A DNA stretch of 64,000 nucleotides from Bradyrhizobium diazoefficiens (GCF_018129965.1 NZ_JAFCKW010000013.1:62001-126000); one strand, 5' to 3'. Shown: positions 26,226 to 35,615, numbered from the stretch's first letter. Notes: generated by a model not told the origin, from the letters alone. Program-made: numbers and translations.

Positions 26226-27449
26226 CTACGACGCCGCGCGCGACGCATCCGCCGACAGCCGTCCCAGCAGTGACCTTGCCGTATCTGAGGGCGACAGCGA
26301 ATCCACGCTGACGACCGGATCGCTGCGCATCTCGTGCTTGCCGTTCGAGGTGTGCCGCATCACCGCGGAGAGGCGGCGGGCGATCATGTGGGCCGTGCGG
26401 AAATCGGTTTCCGCGAACACCACGATCACCGAGCCGTCCTTCTGCGCGGCGCCGAAATCCATCTGCCGCATCAGGCGGCTCAGGATCCGTGCGGCATCGA
26501 GCTGGGCGCGGGAGTTGCCGGGGTCGAAGGCGAAACGTGCGACCGAGAGGCCGCCGCCGCGGGCCAGCGCCTGCTCCACCGCCTTGGAAAAATCGCGCGC
26601 AAAGGCTTCCACCGTCAGCAGGCCGCTGCGTGGATCGAGCCAGCCGCCGGCGTCGATCGAGCGCAGCGTGCGGCTCAGTTGAGCCTCCATGGCGTGCTGG
26701 CGGATCAGCGGCAGCGCGTTGGCTGCGACCTTCGCCGGCTCGCCCGGGATCAGCTCGAGATTGGGAAGATCGTAGCTTTGCGTCAGCTGGTGTGCGGTGA
26801 GCACCACGGGCAGACTGCGAAAACGGGTGTCCTCGGCCAGCACCGTGAGGAAGGCATCGGCAACGCGCGGGGTAAAGCCTTCGGCGAGCACGACGCCGTC
26901 GATGTCGCGGGTGTTGAGATGTTTTGCTGCGGCTTCGATCGAGAGCGCGCCGATGACGCCGACGCGTTCGCCGAGCGCGACGGAGAGCGCGGGGTAAGCC
27001 GCGCCGCGGCCGATCAGCAGCACGGTGGCGTCACGCGCGGGATCGGCTTCCGGCAAGGCGACCTTCACCTCCGGCAACCGGCGCAGCACCGTGGCGTGGA
27101 GGGTGCGCACCCGGAGCGCGGCGCGCAGCCGCGCGGTGAGGCGGTCGGAATTGCCGCCGCGCGAGGAGAAGGGCAGGGCGTTGTGCGGTAGCGTGCCGGT
27201 TGCGTCCAGGGCCACCAAGGGCAGGTAGGGCGATTGATTCGAGATCTTCCTGGCGAGCGTTGCCATATGCGGCTCGTGTCCGCCGGACATCGCCGCGAGA
27301 ACCACGGCGGGCTGCACCTGTTCGACCGCGCGCGCCGCGCTGGCCCAGTCGCTGTCAATCACGGGAAAGAGCCGTGCCTCGTCCAGCGCCGCAATGCAGG
27401 CCGGCCGCTCGGCATCGGACACAAACAGGATCGGGCCCGCCTGGGACAT
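26226..27449 (-). CDS. Receiver-like protein with a degenerate GGDEF domain
   Basis: 407 residues, no membrane segment. Two receiver-like alpha/beta domains occupy about 1-115 and 140-250. The second lacks obvious phosphoacceptor aspartate geometry. The last 140 residues follow the GGDEF fold: DPRSGLLTVEAF (272 onward) equals the usual DxLTGLxNRRxF, and RQMDFGAAQKDGSVIVVFAETD covers the active-site hairpin, where KDGS (337-340) replaces GGDEF. It should therefore not make c-di-GMP and may act as a binding or docking protein. Monocistronic; 83 bp separate its start from the end of the AMP-binding gene upstream. Confidence 0.82.
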   Translation of the reverse strand: MSQAGPILFVSDAERPACIAALDEARLFPVIDSDWASAARAVEQVQPAVVLAAMSGGHEPHMATLARKISNQSPYLPLVALDATGTLPHNALPFSSRGGNSDRLTARLRAALRVRTLHATVLRRLPEVKVALPEADPARDATVLLIGRGAAYPALSVALGERVGVIGALSIEAAAKHLNTRDIDGVVLAEGFTPRVADAFLTVLAEDTRFRSLPVVLTAHQLTQSYDLPNLELIPGEPAKVAANALPLIRQHAMEAQLSRTLRSIDAGGWLDPRSGLLTVEAFARDFSKAVEQALARGGGLSVARFAFDPGNSRAQLDAARILSRLMRQMDFGAAQKDGSVIVVFAETDFRTAHMIARRLSAVMRHTSNGKHEMRSDPVVSVDSLSPSDTARSLLGRLSADASRAAS

Positions 27450-27532
27450 CTCATACTCTGATCACGCAACAGATGCTGCGCAATCTAGCCCCGCGGCCTT
27501 AATGCGGCGTCAATGGTGCCGTCGAAACTGGC

Positions 27533-29035
27533 CTATACGGCGCCGGAACGGTCGCGAAAAGCCTCGACCATCAGGGGGTTAAGGCCGAGCTCGCTGAGCG
27601 CCTCGCGGGCGCGGGCGTTGTCCTGGGCCCGGCCTGCCAGCCGGTGGCCCGAGAGCCGGTCCGGCAGCGCGGTGAGAAGCGCGCCCTGGCCGAGCCGCCG
27701 CGCCCATTCCTGCAGGTCATTGGAGAGGAAGCGGTAGCCTCCGACGGCCATGATACCGGAGGGCGGTGCGGTGATGCAGATCGCGCCGCTGGGGCGGTCG
27801 AGCCGCGCGGCATAACCGGTGTCGACATAGTCGCGCGGGGGCTGTGCGATCAGCGTGTCACCGACCGGCTGCGGTGGGGCATAGGCTGCGATCGGCACCA
27901 TCGGCCCGCGCAGGCCGAGCGTGCCCTTCGGCGTCAGCAGGAGTTCGCCGGCGATGGAGGAGCCTGACTGCTCGCGCGGGGCGCCGTGCGGGCCGGGCAT
28001 GACCGGTACGGGCATGCCGTCCTCGCCGCGGCGGGCGCCGAACAGTCCGGCCTCGCCGAACAGATAGACGTCGGTCAGCGGCGCATGCGGCGAGATCCAG
28101 GCCTCGCTCGCCGCCACCTGTTCGGGCGCGCGCCACAGGCCTATGACGTTGCGCAAGCTCGGCAGCCGCGCCGCGAGGTCGGAATCGCCGAGCCGCAGCG
28201 CGAGCTGGGCCGGAGCGATCAGCACGTCGCATTCATGTGCCTTGATCTGCTGCTCCAGCACGTCGTTCTCGAACGGATGATGCAGCGCCAGCGCGCCGCC
28301 GCAGAGCAGCCACACCGCGAGCGAGGAGGCGAGGCCCGCGAACGACATCGGCGCGAACGCCGTCATGACGGTTGCGCCCTGCCTGATGTCGGCTTCGAGC
28401 GAGATGGCAAGACCACCTGCGATCAGGCTGAAATGCGGCCGCGGCACCGGGCGAAACCCCTCCGCGGTGACGTCGAATGAGATCATCGCCGCCTTGCGGC
28501 CGTCCTGGATCACGGCACGGGCGGTGCCGGGCGGGCGGGCCAGCACGTCGTCGAGCGAGGCCATGCCTTCGGGCAGGTCGGTGCCGAAGCCACAGACATA
28601 GCGGATCGAGAAGGCTTCCGCGGCCGCGTGCATCGCGAGATCGGCATAGCTGACGCCGTCGATCTTGCTCATGGTGACGATGGCGCGCGCTGCGGTGCGG
28701 TTCAGTGCCGCGGTCAGCTCCGAATGGCGCCAGAGCAACGGCAGCACGGCGACCACGAGCCCGGCGCGATGGGCGGCCAGTACGGTGAGCACGAACTCGA
28801 CCGTGGCCGGCAGCTGGATCGCGATGACGGAATTGGCCGGCAGGCCCGATTCGACGAAATGCGCCGACAGCGCCTCGATCGCGGTGTCGACCTCAGCATA
28901 GGTCATGCGCCGTGGCTGGTGGCCGGTGATGCGGGCCTTGTTGAGAGGATCGTACAGCGCCGGTGCGTGCGGCTGTCGCAACAGCGTGCGCTGAAACAGC
29001 GCGTCGAGTGTCGGCGATACGGCTGGCTGGTTCAC
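27533..29035 (-). CDS. AMP-binding (adenylate-forming) enzyme with degenerate motifs
   Basis: 500 residues in the class I adenylate-forming fold: N-terminal MTYAEVDTAIEALSAHF and VIAIQLPATVEFVLTVLAA, a middle region with the YLFGEAGLFG hairpin, and a small C-terminal domain. The phosphate-binding loop, normally YTSGTTGxPK, reads ISFDVTAEGFRPVPR (185-199). The TGD that should contact ribose reads TGY, and the C-terminal catalytic lysine is not obvious. Catalysis by the standard mechanism is doubtful. GTG start; it begins 4 nt after the stop of the binding-protein gene upstream, so the two form an operon. Annotation pipelines would call it an acyl-CoA synthetase. Confidence 0.75.
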   Translation of the reverse strand: MNQPAVSPTLDALFQRTLLRQPHAPALYDPLNKARITGHQPRRMTYAEVDTAIEALSAHFVESGLPANSVIAIQLPATVEFVLTVLAAHRAGLVVAVLPLLWRHSELTAALNRTAARAIVTMSKIDGVSYADLAMHAAAEAFSIRYVCGFGTDLPEGMASLDDVLARPPGTARAVIQDGRKAAMISFDVTAEGFRPVPRPHFSLIAGGLAISLEADIRQGATVMTAFAPMSFAGLASSLAVWLLCGGALALHHPFENDVLEQQIKAHECDVLIAPAQLALRLGDSDLAARLPSLRNVIGLWRAPEQVAASEAWISPHAPLTDVYLFGEAGLFGARRGEDGMPVPVMPGPHGAPREQSGSSIAGELLLTPKGTLGLRGPMVPIAAYAPPQPVGDTLIAQPPRDYVDTGYAARLDRPSGAICITAPPSGIMAVGGYRFLSNDLQEWARRLGQGALLTALPDRLSGHRLAGRAQDNARAREALSELGLNPLMVEAFRDRSGAV

Positions 29036-29039
29036 GGCG

Positions 29040-30869
29040 TCACTTCGCTTGCGGCTGCGACCACCACGTCTCCGGCAGGTAGCCGGACAGCGCGGTGGTC
29101 TTGGGCCGTTCTATCCGATTCCAGCGCGCGATCCATTGCTCGGATACGTTAAACAGGGGGATTGTGTAGAAACCGGCGATCAGGGCGCGGTCGAGCGCCC
29201 GGACCGCCGAGACGAAGCCCGTATGATCACGGGCCTCGAGCAGGGCGCCGATCATGGCATCGATGGCCGGATCCCTGGCGCCCATGTAGTTTCGGGTGCC
29301 CGGATTGTCGGCTGCCGCGCTGCCCCAATAGAAAAACTGTTCGTTGCCGGGCGACAGCGACTGGTCCCAGCGGTTCTGGATCATGTCGAATTCGAAAGCG
29401 AGCCGGCGCTGGTCGAACTGCACGGGGTCGACCGTTCGCACCGTTGGTTCGATGCCGGCGCGCCTGAGGTCGCGCTGGAACGCGAGCGCGATCCGTTCCT
29501 GGTCGCGGGTCGTGACCAGCATCTCGAAGGTGAAGGGCGCCCTGGTCGCGCGGTTGCGCAGCACGGTGCCGTCGAGCTCGTATCCGGCGTCGGACAGGAG
29601 CTTGAGCGCGGCCCGCAGCGTGGTGCGGTCGCGCCCCGATCCGTCGGTGACGGGCAGGCGGTAGCTGCCGTCCATGATGTCGGGCGGAATCCGCGCCGCG
29701 AAGGGTTTGAGCAATTCGCGTTCGCGCGCATCCGCGGGCTTGCCATAGGCCGACAGGTCGGAACCTGCAAAATAACCGGCGACGCGCGCATACAATCCGA
29801 AGAAGTAGTTGCGGTTGACCAGTTCGAAATCGAACAAAAGCGTCAGCGCCTGGCGCACGCGGATGTCGGCAAAGATTGCACGGCGCGTGTTGAACACCAG
29901 GAATTCGGACGGTTGCGGCACGCCGGGCGTGACGGTATCGCGGATCACGTCGCCGCTCTTGGCGGCCGCAAAATCATAGCCGTCGTGCCAGCGCAGCGGC
30001 TCGTGCTCGATGCGGAAATCGTAGAGGCCGCGCTTGAAGGCTTCGAATTGGCCGTTGGCCTCGCGAAAATAGTCGAGCCTGATCTCGTCGAAATTGTAGA
30101 GCCCGCGGTTGATGGCGAGGTCGCGGCCCCAATAATCGGGATTGCGGGTCAGCGTCACGCTGGCGCCGGGCTTCACCGCGGTGACGCGATAGGGGCCCGA
30201 GCCGACCGGCGCCGCCAGCGTCGTCTCCTCGAAAGTGGCGACATCGACGGCATGTTTGGGCAATATCGGCATCAGACCGAGAATCAACGGCAGCTCGCGA
30301 TCATTGGCCCCCGTGAGATCGAAGCGGACGGTCAGGGAATCGGGCGCCTCGGCTTTGACGACCTTGGCGTAATACTGCCGGTGGTTGGGCCGGCCGTGAT
30401 CGCGCAGCAGTTCCCAGGAGAACAGCACGTCGTCGGCGAGCACCGGCTTGCCGTCCGAAAAGCGGGCGCGAGGATCGAGACGGAACGTGACATAGCTCCG
30501 CTCGTCGTCGGTCTCGACCGTCCGGGCCAGCAGACCGTAGAGCGTGAATGGTTCGTCCTGGCCACGTGCGAGCAGGCTTTCGACGACGTAGTTTCGGGTC
30601 TGCTGCACCGCCAATCCCTTGACGATGAGGGGATTGAGGCTGTCGAAGGTGCCGAGAATCCCCCAGGTCAGCCGGCCGCCCTTGGGGGCGTCGGGATTGG
30701 CATAGGGCATGTGGGTGAAGCCCGCCGGCATCGCCGGCTTGCCATGCATCGCGATGGCATGGGCTTCCTCGGCGCGGGCGGCGCCCGCCGACACTGCGAT
30801 GGCCAGCCCCAACGCCAGGATGCAGAACCGGACGCCGGAGCCCTCGAATAGGCGCTGGAACATGAACAT
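29040..30869 (-). CDS. Extracellular solute-binding protein, family 5 (oligopeptide type)
   Basis: About 609 residues from ATG 30867-30869; a GTG at 30926 would add 19. Signal peptide (VRFCILALGLAIAVSAGAARA). The family-5 pattern is clear: FTHMPYANPDAPKGGRL near the N-terminus, FRLDPRARFSDGKPVLADDV, GSGPYRV, NPDYWGRDL, then the LTLLFDFELVNRNYFFG helix. It resembles the YejA/peptide group that binds large peptides or opine-like solutes in the periplasm. No permease or ATPase genes are adjacent; instead it is coupled to the AMP-binding-like gene downstream. Confidence 0.88.
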   Translation of the reverse strand: MFMFQRLFEGSGVRFCILALGLAIAVSAGAARAEEAHAIAMHGKPAMPAGFTHMPYANPDAPKGGRLTWGILGTFDSLNPLIVKGLAVQQTRNYVVESLLARGQDEPFTLYGLLARTVETDDERSYVTFRLDPRARFSDGKPVLADDVLFSWELLRDHGRPNHRQYYAKVVKAEAPDSLTVRFDLTGANDRELPLILGLMPILPKHAVDVATFEETTLAAPVGSGPYRVTAVKPGASVTLTRNPDYWGRDLAINRGLYNFDEIRLDYFREANGQFEAFKRGLYDFRIEHEPLRWHDGYDFAAAKSGDVIRDTVTPGVPQPSEFLVFNTRRAIFADIRVRQALTLLFDFELVNRNYFFGLYARVAGYFAGSDLSAYGKPADARERELLKPFAARIPPDIMDGSYRLPVTDGSGRDRTTLRAALKLLSDAGYELDGTVLRNRATRAPFTFEMLVTTRDQERIALAFQRDLRRAGIEPTVRTVDPVQFDQRRLAFEFDMIQNRWDQSLSPGNEQFFYWGSAAADNPGTRNYMGARDPAIDAMIGALLEARDHTGFVSAVRALDRALIAGFYTIPLFNVSEQWIARWNRIERPKTTALSGYLPETWWSQPQAK

Positions 30870-31128
30870 CGGCACACGTTGATTCGAGGACCGGCGAGGC
30901 TTGAATCCTATCACAGGGAATTTCACGGAGGGCAGGCGTGAATGCAGTCAAAAATGGTTGTCGGCATTGATCTTTCCGTCGGCCACGCTAAGAAGGCGGG
31001 CAATCGCGCAGGTGCGCCGAGCCGGTCAACTATCCGCCTCAATTGACGGGGAGACAGCCGCGCCCAGCGGCTAGGTTCGGTACCTCGGAGCGGTTCGGGC
31101 GCTTCCCGTTCAGAAAGGGTTTTCCGCA

Positions 31129-31953
31129 ATGAATTTCCGTTACTTGGCCGCGTCCGTCCGGCCGCGCGGGCGACTTCTCGCCTTGTTGACGGCGACGGCA
31201 TTGGCCGTTCCGTTTGCCGCCGAGGCCCAGACCCCTGCACCGGCCCCCGGTGCTCCGGCCGCGCCCAAGGCGGCTCCGAAAGCCGCTCCCAAGGCAGCCC
31301 CGAAGGCCTCTGCGCCGGCGGCACAGGCGCCCGCGCAGGCTCCCGCTGCGGGCGGCGCTCCGGCCCAGCAGCAGGGTGCGGCCCAGCCGGCTGATCAGCA
31401 GATCCAGCTGATCTACGCCCCCTGGACCAAATTCTGCCTCAAGGGCCAGGACGCCAATGCGAAGCAGGTCTGCTTCACTGGCAAGGACGGCCGCATCGAG
31501 TCGGGCCAGCCCGTCATCGCGGCGGTCATCATCGAGCCGGAAGGCGAGCCCAAGAAGATCCTGCGTGTGACGCTGCCGCTCGGCATGCAGCTGGTGCACG
31601 GTACCCGCATCATAGTCGACAACAACGCGCCGCTGCAGAGCCCCTATGTGATTTGCTTCCAGAACGGCTGCATGTCGGACTACGAGGCCACGCCCGAGTT
31701 CATCGCCAACATGAAGAAGGGCCAGAATCTCGTTGTCCAGGCGATCAATGCCAATGGCGCGCCCCTGACCCTGCCGCTGCCGCTCGCCGGCGAATTCCAG
31801 AAGGCCTATGACGGTCCGCCGACCGATCCGAAGGTGTTCGAGGAAACCCAGAAGAAGCTCCAGGAAGAGCTTCAGAAGAAGGCTGACGAGCAGCGCAAGA
31901 AGCTCGAGCAGGGCGGTGGAGCCCCCGGTGCCGCTCCGGCCGGACAGAAGTAA
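31129..31953 (+). CDS. Secreted invasion-associated locus B (IalB) family protein
   Basis: 274 residues. Signal peptide (LLALLTATALAVPFAAEA), then an Ala/Pro/Lys repeat region with several AAPK units (about 45-65). The IalB domain runs from APWTKFCLKGQ (about 98) to VVQAINANGAPL, with four conserved-type cysteines (FC, VC, VICFQNGC). The C-terminal tail is a charged helix (KKLQEELQKKADEQRKKLE). Periplasmic or outer-membrane-associated; the family name comes from Bartonella, but the molecular role in rhizobia is unknown. AAAGGG precedes the start and a terminator follows. Confidence 0.88.
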   Translation: MNFRYLAASVRPRGRLLALLTATALAVPFAAEAQTPAPAPGAPAAPKAAPKAAPKAAPKASAPAAQAPAQAPAAGGAPAQQQGAAQPADQQIQLIYAPWTKFCLKGQDANAKQVCFTGKDGRIESGQPVIAAVIIEPEGEPKKILRVTLPLGMQLVHGTRIIVDNNAPLQSPYVICFQNGCMSDYEATPEFIANMKKGQNLVVQAINANGAPLTLPLPLAGEFQKAYDGPPTDPKVFEETQKKLQEELQKKADEQRKKLEQGGGAPGAAPAGQK

Positions 31954-31975
31954 TCGGGATCAGATCCCGGACATG

Positions 31976-32006
31976 AAAAAGGCGCTCGGTTCGGGCGCCT
32001 TTTTTG
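31976..32006 (+). terminator. Intrinsic terminator of the IalB-family gene
   Basis: AAAAAGGCGC...GCGCCTTTTTTT: a 5-bp GC stem extended by A:T pairs, with a T tract at 32000-32005, 22 bp after the stop. Confidence 0.88.
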
Positions 32007-32020
32007 CTGGCCGGTCTGTT

Positions 32021-32138
32021 CACCTCTCCCGCAGGGAGAGGTCGGATCGCATCGACAGATGCGATCCGGGTGAGCGGTTACAGTTGCATGCTTCGCATCG
32101 CCAAACGCAATCCGACCTCTCCCCGCCGGGGAGAGGTG
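32021..32138. repeat. Paired palindromic repeat, CACCTCTCCC family
   Basis: A 118-bp element bounded by inverted copies: CACCTCTCCCGCAGGGAGAG at the left and CTCTCCCCGCCGGGGAGAGG at the right end, each itself a hairpin, with a further GGATCGCATC / GATGCGATCC stem inside. It lies between two convergent genes, a typical place for REP-type elements. Confidence 0.8.
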
Positions 32139-32163
32139 AGCATCGGCACAGGTCGATCAAACG

Positions 32164-32496
32164 TCAGTTGAGAGATGGGTTGCGCGGGCGGTAGCCGCCG
32201 GCCTTGTCCTTGATGAAGATCTCGGCGACCTGGGAATGCCGGATCGGCTCGCCGGAATCGTCCGGCAGCAGGTTCTGTTCGGACACGTAAGCCACGTATT
32301 CCGATTCCGAGTTCTCCGCGAGCAGGTGGTAGAACGGCTGGTCCTTGTGGGGCCGTACCTCTTCCGGAATCGACAGCCACCATTCCTCGGTGTTGTTGAA
32401 TTCCGGATCGATGTCGAAGATCACCCCCCGGAACGAGAAGATCCGGTGGCGAACGACCTGTCCGATCTGGAATTTCGCGGTCCGCGCTTTAATCAT
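32164..32496 (-). CDS. hspQ: Heat shock protein HspQ (YccV-like, hemimethylated DNA-binding family)
   Basis: 110 residues from ATG 32494-32496; the longer frame reaching 32619 would overlap the neighbour's leader. Family signature: KFQIGQVVRHRIFSFRGVIF, DIDPEFNNTEEWW, QPFYHLLAEN and YVAYVSEQNL. In enterobacteria HspQ is a specificity-enhancing factor for Lon protease; the same role is likely here. Divergent from the AEC transporter gene. Confidence 0.93.
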   Translation of the reverse strand: MIKARTAKFQIGQVVRHRIFSFRGVIFDIDPEFNNTEEWWLSIPEEVRPHKDQPFYHLLAENSESEYVAYVSEQNLLPDDSGEPIRHSQVAEIFIKDKAGGYRPRNPSLN

Positions 32497-32602
32497 TTCC
32501 CGTCGATAGACCAGGATTGTGGCCGATGCTAGTGCCCTGTTCTGGAATTGCCCCTCGGTTGCTGGGCAGATAGCCCCAAGAACTTCAGAAAACACTTCAT
32601 CA

Positions 32603-33556
32603 ATGGCCGATATCCTCAATCTGGCGCTTCCTTATTTTGGCTTGATCTTCGTCGGCTTCGCCTGCGGCAAGGTCAAATCGCTGCCGGAATCGGGTCTCGC
32701 CTGGATGAACTTCTTCCTGCTCTACGTGTCGCTGCCGGCGCTGCTGTTTGCGATCATGTCGAAGACGCCATTCTCGGAATTGAACAACCCGCCGTTCCTG
32801 GTGGCGACGACGCTCTCGACGGTCGCCGCGTTCACGCTGGCGCTGGTCGTCGGCAAGGTTTTTGGCCGCCTGACCCTGCGTGAGGCGACGCTCGCCGGGC
32901 TCTCCGGCGGCTATGGCAATATCGGCTATATGGGGCCGGGGCTCGCGCTCGCGGTGCTGGGCACCAAGGCCTCGGCGCCGACGGCGCTGATCTTCTGCTG
33001 CGACAGCATCTTTCTGTTCACGATCGTGCCGTTGCTGATCGAACTGTCCGACCGCGATCATCCCTCGATCGTGCATGCCTTCGGGGTCGTGCTGAAGCAG
33101 ATCGTGCTCAACCCGCTGATCATGTCGGCCTGTTTTGGCGCGGCGTTCGCGTCGCTCCACATCGAGATGCCGGTGGCGCTCGATCGCACCATCACCTTCC
33201 TGCAGAACGCGGCGGCGCCGACCGCGCTGTTCGTGCTCGGCGTGACGGTGGCGCTCCGCCCGTTCGACCGCGTGCCCTGGGAGGTGCCGGGTTTGATCGC
33301 GGTGAAGCTGTTGTTTCACCCGCTCGCCGCGTTCGGGCTGATGCTGGCATTCGGTCCGTTCGCGCAGCCCTGGGCCGCCACCGCCGTGCTGATGGCGTCG
33401 CTGCCGCCGGCGCTGAACGTGTTCGTGATCGCGCGCCAGAACGACGCCTGGATCGAATCCGCCTCCGTTGCCGTGCTGCTCGGGACGTTTGCGTCGGTGG
33501 TCACGCTGACCAGCGTGATGTGGCTGCTGCAGACTGGAAGGCTGGCGTTTCCGTGA
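32603..33556 (+). CDS. AEC (auxin efflux carrier) family transporter
   Basis: 317 residues with about ten membrane helices in the two five-helix halves typical of the AEC family (for example YFGLIFVGFACGKVKSL at the N-terminus and LMASLPPALNVFVIARQ in the second half, the latter carrying the conserved P-N motif). Members export or import carboxylates such as malate or malonate; the substrate here is unknown. ATG 32603 is chosen because the hydrophobic core starts there. It converges with the UbiH-like gene, leaving 6 bp between stops. Confidence 0.9.
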   Translation: MADILNLALPYFGLIFVGFACGKVKSLPESGLAWMNFFLLYVSLPALLFAIMSKTPFSELNNPPFLVATTLSTVAAFTLALVVGKVFGRLTLREATLAGLSGGYGNIGYMGPGLALAVLGTKASAPTALIFCCDSIFLFTIVPLLIELSDRDHPSIVHAFGVVLKQIVLNPLIMSACFGAAFASLHIEMPVALDRTITFLQNAAAPTALFVLGVTVALRPFDRVPWEVPGLIAVKLLFHPLAAFGLMLAFGPFAQPWAATAVLMASLPPALNVFVIARQNDAWIESASVAVLLGTFASVVTLTSVMWLLQTGRLAFP

Positions 33557-33562
33557 GAGCCG

Positions 33563-34747
33563 CTAACGTCGCCAGGTCGGCGTCAGGCCTTCGCGCATCG
33601 CAAAGCGGCGCAGCGGGCCGATGGCGCCGAGCAGGTGCATGCCGACCGCACGGACCGGCTGGAGCGGCAGGAAGTCGTTGAGCAGGGAGCGGTTGGCGAT
33701 ATCGATCGCAAACGTCCGGCTCAAAATATCCGGCCGCCGGGCCCGGTCGTAGCGCTTGAGCACATCGTCTGCGCCGGGATCCTGTCCCGCAGCGATGGCG
33801 TCGCCCGCGAGCCGCGCGATGTCGGCGGCATCGCGCAGGCCAAGATTGAGGCCCTGGGCGCCGATCGGCGGAATCACATGGGCAGCTTCGCCGACCAGCG
33901 CAATGCGGTCGCGGGCGAAGGATTTGGGGCGCTCGATCGCCAGCGGAAACAGGTGACGGCCCGGCGCGACATTCATGCGTCCGAGGATCGAGTGCGACTG
34001 CTTCTCGATCGCGGCGGACAGGTCTTCGTCGCTCAAGCCGGCAAGACGCTCGGCCTCGGCAGGCGCCGAGACCCAGACCACGCTGGAGCGGTCGCCGGGC
34101 AGGGGCACGAACACGCAGGGGCCGTGCGGCGTATGGAACTCGGTCGAGACATTGCGGTGCGGGCGGGCGTGGCCGAGGTTGAAGGTCAGCGCGGTCTGCG
34201 CCAACTCGCGCCGCGTCACCTCGATGCCGGCGGCTTCCCGGCACAGCGAATGCCGGCCATCGGCGCCGACCACCAGCCGGGCAGAAAGGAATTGCGCGGA
34301 GGCCGTGCGGATGGCGACATCATCGGCTCCGACCACGATGTTTTCGGCCTCGTCGTCGAAGCGGACGAGGCCAGGCAATTCGGCGGCACGCTCTTCCAGC
34401 GCAAGCATCAACGAGCGGTTGTCGATGTTGTAGCCGAAGGCGTCGAGCGCGATCTCGTGACAGGAGAACCGAACCTCGGGTGCGCGGAACAGCCGGCCGG
34501 TGTCGTCGACGAGCCGCATCACCTCGAGCGCGGCCGCCTTGTCCTGGCAGCGTGGCCAGACGTCGAGGCTCTCGAGCAGGTCGACGGAGGCTCCCAACAG
34601 GGCGGTGGTACGATTGTCGGCATAGGGCGCGCGCCGCGCGACCAGTGCGGTCCGTGCCCCCGTCTGCGCCAGCGAGATGGCTGCCGCGAGGCCTGCCGGT
34701 CCGCCGCCGATCACGGCTGCGTCAAAGAGTGTCGAGACGTCTGTCAT
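33563..34747 (-). CDS. FAD-dependent monooxygenase, UbiH/UbiF family
   Basis: 394 residues. FAD motifs in order: AAVIGGGPAGLAAAISL (about 10-26), the DGRHSLCRE segment (about 170), and ALVGEAAHVIPPIGAQGLNL (about 285), the last with Glu instead of the usual Asp. This is the ubiquinone-ring hydroxylase family; alphaproteobacteria carry several members (UbiH, UbiL, UbiM types), so the exact carbon hydroxylated cannot be assigned. Cytoplasmic or membrane-peripheral. ATG 34745-34747; the extension to 34816 is not needed. Divergent from pcs. Confidence 0.88.
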   Translation of the reverse strand: MTDVSTLFDAAVIGGGPAGLAAAISLAQTGARTALVARRAPYADNRTTALLGASVDLLESLDVWPRCQDKAAALEVMRLVDDTGRLFRAPEVRFSCHEIALDAFGYNIDNRSLMLALEERAAELPGLVRFDDEAENIVVGADDVAIRTASAQFLSARLVVGADGRHSLCREAAGIEVTRRELAQTALTFNLGHARPHRNVSTEFHTPHGPCVFVPLPGDRSSVVWVSAPAEAERLAGLSDEDLSAAIEKQSHSILGRMNVAPGRHLFPLAIERPKSFARDRIALVGEAAHVIPPIGAQGLNLGLRDAADIARLAGDAIAAGQDPGADDVLKRYDRARRPDILSRTFAIDIANRSLLNDFLPLQPVRAVGMHLLGAIGPLRRFAMREGLTPTWRR

Positions 34748-34877
34748 CGAAGCACATTTGACACGCACCGCGGCAAATTCAAGCCCACCTATTTTTCCGT
34801 ATTTTTGGGCCCCCATTGTGCGGCGGTGGGCCGCAATGGCTTATGTCCAAACCGGTCCCATTCTGATAGCAGGAGCC

Positions 34878-35615
34878 ATGGATACCGAGATGGACAGACC
34901 GCAGGAGTCCCTGAAGCCGAGGCCGGCCATCCGCGCCGCGGCCTTCTCGGTGCACATCTTTACCGCCTTCGGCGGCGCCATCGCGCTGCTGGCGATGCTG
35001 GAGGCCGTGCGCGAGCACTGGGCTGCGATGTTCCAATGGCTGGGCGTCGCCCTGATCATCGATGCCATCGACGGTCCGATCGCGCGGCTGCTCAGGGTCA
35101 AGGACGTGCAGCCGAACTGGTCGGGTGATGTGCTCGATCTCGTGGTCGATTTCGTCACCTACGTGTTCGTGCCGGCCTATGCGATCGTGGCGAGCGGCCT
35201 GCTGCTGCCGGTTGCAGCGCCCTTGCTCGGCATCGCCATCATCGTCACCAGCGCGCTGTACTTCGCCGATTTGCGCATGAAGGCGGACGACAATCATTTT
35301 CGCGGCTTTCCGGCGCTGTGGAATGCCGCCGCGTTCTATCTGTTCCTACTGCACTGGCCGCCGCTGGGGTCGACGCTGCTGGTGGCGGCGCTGGTGGTGC
35401 TGACCTTCGTGCCGTTCCACGTCCTGCACCCGGTCCGCGTCGTGCGGCTGCGCTGGCTGACGATGTCGCTGATCGCGATCTGGGCGGTGCTCGGTCTCTA
35501 TGTGCTGGAGATGGATTTCCAGGTCGGCGCCGGGGTGACCGTCGCGCTCTGCGCGATCGCGCTCTGGATCAGCTTCAGCGACGCCATGATCCGGCTGGCG
35601 CGATCCTTCGCATGA
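34878..35615 (+). CDS. pcs: Phosphatidylcholine synthase
   Basis: 245 residues with about eight membrane helices. The CDP-alcohol phosphotransferase motif is present in the Pcs form: D62-A-I-D65-G66-P-I-A69-R70, then G83, D87 and D91. It condenses CDP-diacylglycerol with host-derived choline to phosphatidylcholine in the inner membrane, a pathway typical of rhizobia and other host-associated alphaproteobacteria. AGGAG lies just before ATG 34878. The stop overlaps the terC start (ATGA). Confidence 0.93.
   Translation: MDTEMDRPQESLKPRPAIRAAAFSVHIFTAFGGAIALLAMLEAVREHWAAMFQWLGVALIIDAIDGPIARLLRVKDVQPNWSGDVLDLVVDFVTYVFVPAYAIVASGLLLPVAAPLLGIAIIVTSALYFADLRMKADDNHFRGFPALWNAAAFYLFLLHWPPLGSTLLVAALVVLTFVPFHVLHPVRVVRLRWLTMSLIAIWAVLGLYVLEMDFQVGAGVTVALCAIALWISFSDAMIRLARSFA

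Noticed and set aside
29049..30851. 600-codon plus-strand frame opposite the family-5 binding protein
   Set aside because: Shadow frame; the opposite strand has the signal peptide and family motifs.
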